Virus record (IMG/VR): IMGVR_UViG_3300028829_004853
Coordinates: 1-20,593 of that record
Length of the DNA stretch: 20,593 bases
Strand: one strand, 5' to 3'
Source of the DNA: a virus
Shown here: positions 13,962 through 20,593 of the stretch, piece by piece
Layout: the number at the start of each line of letters is the position of its first letter
Numbering within the stretch: position 1 is the first letter of the stretch
Made by a program: the position numbers and the translations under genes
The notes under the pieces: generated by a model
What the model saw: only the letters and a program-made list of their open reading frames with translations
The model's database searches: none
What the model was told of the DNA's origin: nothing

Positions 13962-14730
13962 GTGAGCTGGCAAGAATTGCAGCCTGCACGTTCACCAGCA
14001 GCAAGGCTGTCAGGAAAGCGGCGCAGGACTGGTGCCGGGAGAGATTCCCATACGAGGCAGGGGGCGTGGTGGTCAATGGTGAATTCCTCGGCATCGAGAA
14101 TGCATCAGATGACCCGCTGAGGAAGTACAAGCCAGAGCAGCTGCCACGAACTCCCGTTGAGGCATTCATTCACCATCACGGTTCGACATGGCATCACAGC
14201 AGGCTGCTGGCATCCCGTATGGCATCATTGCGACTGATGGCAACGCGGTCAGCGAGATTCAGTGGTTCGGTGATGAGCTGCCGATTCTGCCGCTTCTCGG
14301 TCGCCAGTTCGTGTCAGGGGTCAGTGATTGCTGGTGCCTGGTGCGAGATGTCTACCGTGGCCAGTTTGGAATTCACATCCACAACGTGCCCCGAGACAAC
14401 AACTGGTTCAAGGCTGAGCCACCGCACAACGAGCCGCAGAACCTGTTCAGCATGGAACGCATCATCGACTCAGGTTTCGTGAGCATTCCAAAGTCAGAAG
14501 CGCTGCCGGGTGACATTATTGCTGGTCGTGTGGGCTGCTCGGTGGTCAATCACTGCGGGCTGGTGCTGCCGAACAACAAAGTGCTGCACCAGCTCGATGG
14601 GGATGGCAGGCTGTCACGCAGCGAGCCTATCAATCGTTGGATGAAGATCATCAGCCATGCAGCAAGGCACAAGGATCACATGGCGGATCCAGCTGCTCGG
14701 CCCGAAATCAAACTCAGCAGGGTGGAATGA
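13958..14730 (+). pseudogene. Tail tip peptidase K (gpK-like: JAB + NlpC/P60), broken by small deletion and frame change
   Basis: The first part (ATG 13958) reads as a JAB/MPN metallopeptidase domain: WCRERFPYEAGGVVVNGEFL, then VEAFIHHH at about residues 67-74 in place of the usual HSHP. At 14170-14179 the matching frame changes by -1 and continues SPSRFDMASQQAAGIPYGII, which is the P-S-x-x-D end of the JAB site. Several residues between (for example HP....) are missing. The second part carries an NlpC/P60 domain: SGVSDCWCLVRDVYR with the likely catalytic Cys after Asp, then VNHCGLVL with the likely catalytic His, ending at TGA 14730. The first frame alone runs out of register to 14482; ATG 14188 could start the second part alone, giving a 180-aa NlpC/P60 protein with an incomplete JAB remnant. 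The stop overlaps the gpI start. Confidence 0.8.
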
Positions 14731-15341
14731 TGAAAACGCTGTACCTTCACGGATCACTGGCCACCGAGTTCGGGCCACAGTTCAACATGGACGTCAGCGG
14801 GCCGGCTGAAGCCATCAGGCTCATGCAGGTCAACTTTCCTGGCTTCATCAATGCAATCCGGGGCAAGCTGTTTGAGTTCCGTTGCGGGGCAAGGGTGCTG
14901 CTCTACGACGAAGAGATCTGGATGAGCACCAGTGCTGATGAGATTCACATCGAGCCAGTGATTGAGGGCAACCTGAAGGGGCTATTCGGCCTGTTCGCTG
15001 GCCTGCCTGTCGTGGGAGCTGCTTTCGCCCCGCTGGGCATCCCGCTGGGCGGTGCTTTCGGAGCTGGTGCAGCTGGAGCAGGAGCACTCGGGGCACTCGG
15101 TGGATTCGGGGCACTGCTGAAGGGCGTGCTGCTGCTGGGCGTGCTCTACCTGATCAGCTCAGCCCTGCAGCCAGACTCACCGGGTGACCGAGAAGAGCCA
15201 GATTCAAGGCCGTCGTTCGTGTTCGATGGGGCAGTCAACACCACCAAACAGGGCGGCCCGGTGCCGCTCGTCTATGGCGAATTGCGGACAGGCAGTGTGC
15301 TCATCCAGGGCGGAATCAACATCGAGGACATTTCTGGCTGA
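14727..15341 (+). CDS. Tail assembly protein I (gpI-like)
   Basis: A 204-aa protein starting at ATG 14727 (or the adjacent ATG 14730), overlapping the K-like stop, with AGGGTGG upstream. The N-terminal domain has KTLYLHGSLATEFGPQFNMD, EAIRLMQVNFPGF and the strand pattern of gpI (a ubiquitin-like fold in the family), followed by IHIEPVIEGNLKG. Residues ~87-148 are a long Gly/Ala-rich hydrophobic stretch (PLGGAFGAGAAGAGALG) that could insert into a membrane. The C-terminus ends in NTTKQGGPVPLVYGELRTGS, a conserved end of the family. It sits between K and J as in lambda and is needed for tail tip assembly. Confidence 0.85.
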   Translation: MMKTLYLHGSLATEFGPQFNMDVSGPAEAIRLMQVNFPGFINAIRGKLFEFRCGARVLLYDEEIWMSTSADEIHIEPVIEGNLKGLFGLFAGLPVVGAAFAPLGIPLGGAFGAGAAGAGALGALGGFGALLKGVLLLGVLYLISSALQPDSPGDREEPDSRPSFVFDGAVNTTKQGGPVPLVYGELRTGSVLIQGGINIEDISG

Positions 15342-15394
15342 ATTTCGTGTATCGTTCTGCCGGGAACCAATGGAAGGCCAGACAGGGGCAGACG

Positions 15395-18300
15395 ATGTCA
15401 GAATACCGAGACAGCTACGAGATCATTGAAGCTGCAGCTGATGCACTGGATCAGGCAGCAGCTGATGCAGAGTTGATGCCGGGGCCGTTTGAGGCTGCAG
15501 TCTCGAAAGACAAGGGCGGCGGGTCAGCACCAACTGAAGATCCCAACACGCTGCAGAGTCGCGCTGTCGCCAGAGTGATTGACCTGATTTCGGAAGGGCC
15601 GATCGTTGGCCTTTACACTGGCGAAGGTGCAGAGGGCAAAGATAACCCGCTAAAGGCCGTTTACTTCAACAACATCCCGGTGATGGATTCAACCGGCAGC
15701 CTGAACTACGAAGGGCTGACGATGGAAGAACGGACTGGCTTGCCCGATCAGGCAGTCATCCCTGACTTCCCTGAAGTTGAATCTGAGATCACGGTCAACC
15801 AGCAGGTCGAAGATGCCAGCCCGGTGCTGTTCATCATTGCTGATGATGATGTTGACTCGATCCGGTTGAAGCTGCGCATTCCGGCGCTGTACGAGCAGGT
15901 CAGCTCTGGCAGTCTGGTGGCATCGACGCTGCAGTTCACCGTCAAGGTGCAGCCATTTGGTGGATCATTCACGACTGTGATTGATGACACGGTCACTGGC
16001 AAAAACACCTCAATCTACGAACGGCAGCATAAGATCAGCCTCGGCGACAAGGGGGCGTTTCCGTTGACCTTCAAGGTCGAGCGGGTGACTGCTGACAGTG
16101 ACAAGGCCAGCAAGCAGCAGGATCTGTTCGTCAACAGCTACACGGAAATTCAAGAGGCTCAGCTGACGTATCCTGATTCAGCACTGGTGGCCATCGCGGT
16201 CGATTCTGAGCTGTTCAGTGGGCGGGTGCCGCAGCGCTCATTCTTTGTCCGTGGCCTGATCATTCAAGTGCCGTCGAATTACTTCCCTGAAACGGGGCTG
16301 TATCACCGTCGTGCTTCAGATGGTGCCGACATGGGCACTGATCAGATCTGGGATGGCACACTGTACTCGGCCTGGTCGAACAATCCGGCCTGGGTGCTGT
16401 TTGACATCCTGACGAATGAGCGATATGGCCTGGGTGAATTCATTGATGACGTCGATCAGGTTGACAGGTTCGCGCTGTACGAGATCGGGGTTTACTGTGA
16501 TGAGCTGGTTGACACTGGCCTCGGTGATGGCACTCAGGAACGTAGGTTCGTTTTCAATGGAGTGATCAACACCAGAGAAGATGCATACGATGTGGTCAAC
16601 GCGATCACCAGCACCTTCCGGGGCATGTCGTACTGGTCATCAGCTGGCGTCACAGCAGTGGCCGACTCACCAAAGGATCCGAAACGGGTCATCACCCGAG
16701 CGAACATCACTGGCGATTTCAACTACAGCGGCACCGCGCTCCGTACTCAGCACTCAGCAGCGCTGGTCAGCTACAACGATCCGACCAACAACTACAAACA
16801 GACGATCGAGGTGGTTGAGGATCCAGTCAGACGTGAGCGGTATGGCTGGCGAGAACTGGAGGTCGTGGCCTTTGGAACGACCAGCAGAGGGCAGGCATAT
16901 CGGCTCGGCAGGTTCATCCTGTTTTCTGAGGAACGAGAGAACGAAACGCTGACATTTACTGGCACGTTCGATGTTTCAGACCTGCGGCCAGGTGATGTGA
17001 TCAACGTGGCTGATCCAGCCCGGCAGGGGCTGCGGGCTGGTGGCCGGATCATAAGCTACACGGCAGGCTCGCCAGGGGTGATCGTGCTCGATGCTGAGAT
17101 TGATGCCTCGGATGGTGACACGCTGCTGGTGCGGACTGTTGAGGGCGGCATGGAGTCAATCGACATCGAAGGTGCTGACCTGTCATCAACAGTGACCCTG
17201 AAGGAACGCAGCGCGATCGTCAATTTCGTGGACAGCAACCCTGACACGATCGTCAGAACAGATGGCGGCAGCTGGATTGATGACGGGGTTCTGGTCAACA
17301 ATCACATCACGATCAGTGATGCTGCAGAGGCTGGCAACAATGCAACCTTCGTGGTTGATGTCGTGACAGCTTCAACGCTCACGCTGACCGTGGCTGGAGC
17401 AGTGACAGCTGACACGGCTGACACGATCACATACGGGATCGTGCCGACAGCCAACCTGCAGGTGAATTCCGTGTTCCTGCATCGCGGCATTCATCTGGTT
17501 CCAGAGACATGGCGGATCCTGTCAGTCAGGGAAGCAGCGCCGAACAAATGGGAATTTGCATGCCTGACCTATGATGAATCGAAGTTCGATGCCATCGAGG
17601 CGAATATCTTCCTGGAAGCGCCACCGACCAGCTTTCTGCCTTCGGGCCCGCTGCTGCCTGCCACTGGCCTGACGGTGTTTGAATCACTCGACAAGGTGGG
17701 CAGCGCGGTCAATGTGGTGATCGACATCAGCTGGACGAGGTCAACTGATCCTCGGGCCACGTTCTACATGGTTGAGTTCAGATTCAAGAAGCTGATCAGT
17801 GACAATGACTCGACCTGGCAGATACTGCCACCGGGAACAACTGCAGGCATTCATGCTGTCGTGCCGAATGGCGAGGATGGGTTCTGGTCATTCCGTGTGA
17901 CTGCCATGAATGGTGATGGCGTTTCTGCAACCAGCAGGTCAGCGCCGCTCGTTCTGGCTGATCAGGAAATCATCGGGAAGACAGCACCACCGCCAGGAGT
18001 TGACAACCTCACAGCCGTCCGAAGATTCACTGAGGTCGTGCTCGATTGGGATGATGTGGATGACATTGACCTCGCTGGCTATATCGTCAGGCGAGGCTCT
18101 GCATGGGATGCAGTGGATGTTGAGACGCTGGCGAATCCAGTGTTCGCTTCAACCTACACGGCAACCGTGCCATCAGCTGCTGATCACACCTATCACGTTC
18201 GAGCTGTTGACACTCTCGGGAATGTCAGCAACGCGGTGGCCAGCATCATGACCAGCATCGAGGTGCTGCCAGCTGTGCTCAACCTGTATGCGTATCAGGT

Positions 18301-20593
18301 GGGCGAAGAGGTTCGTGTCACCTGGGATGGCATCGAGATCACTGAAAACGTCCAGTACGAAATCAGGTTCGGGCCAACCACCAGCACGCTGGTCAAGTCG
18401 AATCTATTTGAGCGAGTGGCCAGCCCTGCTCATCAGGGGCCGATGATTGTTGAAGCAACCACCGCGATCAGATTCTATGTTCGGCCATTCGTCACAGTGG
18501 CCACAGGTTCCAAAAGCTACGGGGCAGCAGCCAGCTTCGATCTGACCGTTTACCCGATCCTGAACGGGTTCCGTGTGCTGAGCAGGACCGAAGAAACGGG
18601 CTGGAGCAGCCTGACCAGTGGAGCAGCTGCCGGGTGGCTGGCTCACAATCGGGATCCTGACTTCACAGCCACCGAGGGCACATCATTTGATATCACGCTC
18701 GACTCAGCAGCAACGCCAGAGATCAGTGACACTGCGGCGCCGACATTCCACTGCAACCTGACTGTCAACAGCGTGGGAACTGCCGAGGGGCTGATCTTCG
18801 GTTGCGGTGCTGACAATGGGCCAGGGTTTGGAATGCTGGCCTGCTTCGACTCAGCTGGTGACATGATCATCAGGGCGGGTGTCGTCGATCCGATTCTGCC
18901 ACAGCTGGCCAACACATCAAACATGCTGCACCAGTGGAATCTCTTCGAGGTCAGTGGCACCAGGGAGGATGATTTCGGATCAAATGACCTGACAGTCAAT
19001 GGTGATGTCGGATCGAAGACTCTGGCTGACAGCACCACGATGGGTGCATGTGCTGACTTCAGTGCTGGTGCTGGTGCGTATCTTCGAGGATCAACGGCAT
19101 CAATTGCAGGCAGTGACTGGACGCTCTCGTTCCGGTATGTGATGGATCCGAGTGAGGATTATTCGGGCCAGGTGTTCGGGATGGGTGGCCTGACTTACAC
19201 GATCAGCTGTCGATTCTTTGAATCAGGCCAGACGTTCCAGATTGAAGTGAGCACCACTGGCGGGCAGGAAATCCTCACGGTGAATGCACTCGATGGATCA
19301 CTGGCAGCAACCACTCGGGTGGTCATCTGGTATGTGGAATCAACAAAGACACTCAGCTGCGAACTGCGCAACAGCGACCGGGATGATGCATACGGGCTGG
19401 TCACTGCATCGAAGGTGCTGCTGAATAGCATCCAGGATGAGACCGGCAACATCGACATCGGGAACAGCCCGAACTATGTGGCCGAGACATTCTATGGCCA
19501 GCTCGGTCACTTCGTGTTTCTCGACAGGGCAGTCACTTCTGATGAGCGCTGGGATCTGCATCACCACGTTGCCAACACTGGATCGCCTCGCCTGGTCATC
19601 CCGAAGGCCAGCATTCCAACCAACACACCAATCGACCTGGTCTGGAAACTCAACAAGGGTGATGCATCAACAGCAGCTTCGATTGATGCATGGCTCAACG
19701 GCACGCTGTATCAGGCCACTGATCCAGTCGGGCACCGAATGCCAGTTTATGCTGACTTCCCGGCGTATGACTTCCTCGATGATCTCGGGCCAAACAGATG
19801 GCAACGTTCTGGCGTGGATGACGCCAACTACGACAAGACATGGACGGGCATTTTCGATGGTGAGGCTGGCAACTTTGACACTGCCCTGAATTCAGTCGTG
19901 ACCCTCAACTCAGATCTGAGCTACTGGCGTGACGAGAATGTGCTGGCACCACTGGAGATCGTGAGTGATGCACTGACCCTGACTGCTGGCACCTCGTATG
20001 CGGCTTATGACTTCCCGTTCGTTTTGCCAACTGAGAAAACAGGACGGCTCTGGTACGAGAGCACAGCCAACACGATTGCAGGCACGCAGATGCTGATTGC
20101 TGATGCGACCATGCAGATTGCCAACGCGACTCAGCAGATTTCAGGCACGGTGGATGATGTTGAGCCGCAGATCTCATTCTGGATCGACATTGACGACACT
20201 GGAACCTTCATCCCGTTCCAGCCTGGCACCTATCGGTTCACCACAGCAACCGTCAGGGCAGTGCTGCAGCGCGGTGAGAATGAGACGACTCGGCCATCAC
20301 TTGACAACCTGTCGGTGTATTTCACTGAGCAGCCACCGGGTGGAACCTTGCAGGCATCAACGACAGATGCAACGCCCACCGTGATGACCTTCGATGGCGA
20401 GGCTGCATCATCAGCCAACATCCTGACCATCCCGGATGACTTCAGCACCAGAGTGACGGGCCGGCTGCTGGGCAGGTCAACTGCAGGTGATGTGCTGGAA
20501 CTCGACTTCGTGGCCAACCTGCAGCGTGGCACTGGCGCTGCATCCACGACAGTGACCTACTCACTGACCGAATACGAGCGTACCGTTGCCACA
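15395..20593 (+). CDS. Central tail hub / host-specificity protein J (gpJ-like), truncated by window end
   Basis: The frame is open from ATG 15395 (AGGGG 6 bases upstream) to base 20593 with no stop, at least 1733 residues against 1132 in lambda gpJ. Residues ~1-605 are the hub: NTLQSRAVARVIDLISEGPI, GLYTGEGAEGKDNPLKAVYF, then PAWVLFDILTNERYGLGEF and the NTREDAYDVVNAITSTFRGM segment. Residues ~610-690 hold an inserted beta unit (DGGSWIDDGVLVNN, AGNNATFVVDVV). About 745-1055 are fibronectin-type-III-like domains (at least two clear: ISWTRSTDPRATFYMVEF and VVLDWDDVDDIDLAGYIVRR). About 1085-1395 contain jelly-roll segments, the second LamG/concanavalin-like (SGTREDDFGSNDLTVNG, GSDWTLSFRYV). The last ~340 residues are beta-rich without a recognised motif. 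It anchors the tail tip and probably displays receptor- or sugar-binding domains. Confidence 0.9.
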   Translation, partial: MSEYRDSYEIIEAAADALDQAAADAELMPGPFEAAVSKDKGGGSAPTEDPNTLQSRAVARVIDLISEGPIVGLYTGEGAEGKDNPLKAVYFNNIPVMDSTGSLNYEGLTMEERTGLPDQAVIPDFPEVESEITVNQQVEDASPVLFIIADDDVDSIRLKLRIPALYEQVSSGSLVASTLQFTVKVQPFGGSFTTVIDDTVTGKNTSIYERQHKISLGDKGAFPLTFKVERVTADSDKASKQQDLFVNSYTEIQEAQLTYPDSALVAIAVDSELFSGRVPQRSFFVRGLIIQVPSNYFPETGLYHRRASDGADMGTDQIWDGTLYSAWSNNPAWVLFDILTNERYGLGEFIDDVDQVDRFALYEIGVYCDELVDTGLGDGTQERRFVFNGVINTREDAYDVVNAITSTFRGMSYWSSAGVTAVADSPKDPKRVITRANITGDFNYSGTALRTQHSAALVSYNDPTNNYKQTIEVVEDPVRRERYGWRELEVVAFGTTSRGQAYRLGRFILFSEERENETLTFTGTFDVSDLRPGDVINVADPARQGLRAGGRIISYTAGSPGVIVLDAEIDASDGDTLLVRTVEGGMESIDIEGADLSSTVTLKERSAIVNFVDSNPDTIVRTDGGSWIDDGVLVNNHITISDAAEAGNNATFVVDVVTASTLTLTVAGAVTADTADTITYGIVPTANLQVNSVFLHRGIHLVPETWRILSVREAAPNKWEFACLTYDESKFDAIEANIFLEAPPTSFLPSGPLLPATGLTVFESLDKVGSAVNVVIDISWTRSTDPRATFYMVEFRFKKLISDNDSTWQILPPGTTAGIHAVVPNGEDGFWSFRVTAMNGDGVSATSRSAPLVLADQEIIGKTAPPPGVDNLTAVRRFTEVVLDWDDVDDIDLAGYIVRRGSAWDAVDVETLANPVFASTYTATVPSAADHTYHVRAVDTLGNVSNAVASIMTSIEVLPAVLNLYAYQVGEEVRVTWDGIEITENVQYEIRFGPTTSTLVKSNLFERVASPAHQGPMIVEATTAIRFYVRPFVTVATGSKSYGAAASFDLTVYPILNGFRVLSRTEETGWSSLTSGAAAGWLAHNRDPDFTATEGTSFDITLDSAATPEISDTAAPTFHCNLTVNSVGTAEGLIFGCGADNGPGFGMLACFDSAGDMIIRAGVVDPILPQLANTSNMLHQWNLFEVSGTREDDFGSNDLTVNGDVGSKTLADSTTMGACADFSAGAGAYLRGSTASIAGSDWTLSFRYVMDPSEDYSGQVFGMGGLTYTISCRFFESGQTFQIEVSTTGGQEILTVNALDGSLAATTRVVIWYVESTKTLSCELRNSDRDDAYGLVTASKVLLNSIQDETGNIDIGNSPNYVAETFYGQLGHFVFLDRAVTSDERWDLHHHVANTGSPRLVIPKASIPTNTPIDLVWKLNKGDASTAASIDAWLNGTLYQATDPVGHRMPVYADFPAYDFLDDLGPNRWQRSGVDDANYDKTWTGIFDGEAGNFDTALNSVVTLNSDLSYWRDENVLAPLEIVSDALTLTAGTSYAAYDFPFVLPTEKTGRLWYESTANTIAGTQMLIADATMQIANATQQISGTVDDVEPQISFWIDIDDTGTFIPFQPGTYRFTTATVRAVLQRGENETTRPSLDNLSVYFTEQPPGGTLQASTTDATPTVMTFDGEAASSANILTIPDDFSTRVTGRLLGRSTAGDVLELDFVANLQRGTGAASTTVTYSLTEYERTVAT

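Noticed and set aside
14188-14730. Separate NlpC/P60 gene starting at ATG 14188
   Set aside because: The residues after this ATG still belong to the JAB site (D-M-A-S...), there is no binding site before it, and the frame before it also matches; a broken K gene explains both parts better, though such a fragment could be translated.
17910-18251. Sense-strand frame of 113 codons inside J
   Set aside because: It lies in another frame of the continuous J reading, which shows fibronectin-like motifs here.
1-20593. CRISPR arrays, insertion sequences, rRNA genes
   Set aside because: No regularly spaced repeats, transposase motifs or rRNA-like sequence were seen on either strand.

Overview
The window is one continuous stretch of plus-strand morphogenesis genes from a long-tailed (siphovirus-type) phage or prophage. 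It pairs a P22-like coat protein with a lambda-like tail (chaperone pair made by -1 frameshifting, tape measure, then M, L, K, I, J). The gpM-L-K-I-J tail tip points to a Gram-negative host. The DNA is moderately GC-rich by eye. No integrase, lysis, replication or host gene is visible, so prophage and free phage cannot be told apart. All identifications come from reading motifs in translation, not from a database search.

Layout: 1-1764 is the 3' part of a large cysteine-rich gene with several zinc-binding-like motifs and no recognised function; this is the least explained protein here. It ends at an inverted repeat and a clear intrinsic terminator (1845-1870). About 210 bases of non-coding leader follow, with two TTGACA boxes and possible RNA structure. 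Then come scaffold (2079-2882), major capsid protein (2932-4101) and a second terminator (4118-4150). Next are a coiled-coil protein, a possible mini-ORF, the head-tail connector genes (adaptor, head closure, tail terminator), the tail tube protein (6130-7704), the gpG/gpGT-type chaperones (7779-8611), an HK97-gp10-like protein, the tape measure protein (9080-12469), a 65-aa membrane protein, and the tail tip M, L, a 72-aa unknown, K and I. Last is a very large J-type hub protein, still open at the right edge.

How it works together: scaffold and coat build the procapsid; the adaptor, closure and terminator proteins join head to tail; the chaperones load tube protein around the tape measure, which sets tail length; M, L, K, I and J form the tip that recognises and penetrates the host envelope. 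Two points stand out. A textbook slippery heptamer G GGA AAC sits in the correct frame at 8213-8219. The gpL and gpK homologues each carry an apparent short internal deletion with a -1 frame change, so as written the tail tip would be defective unless these are sequence errors or are recoded. Strong hairpins also mark several gene boundaries, including directly before the capsid start codon.
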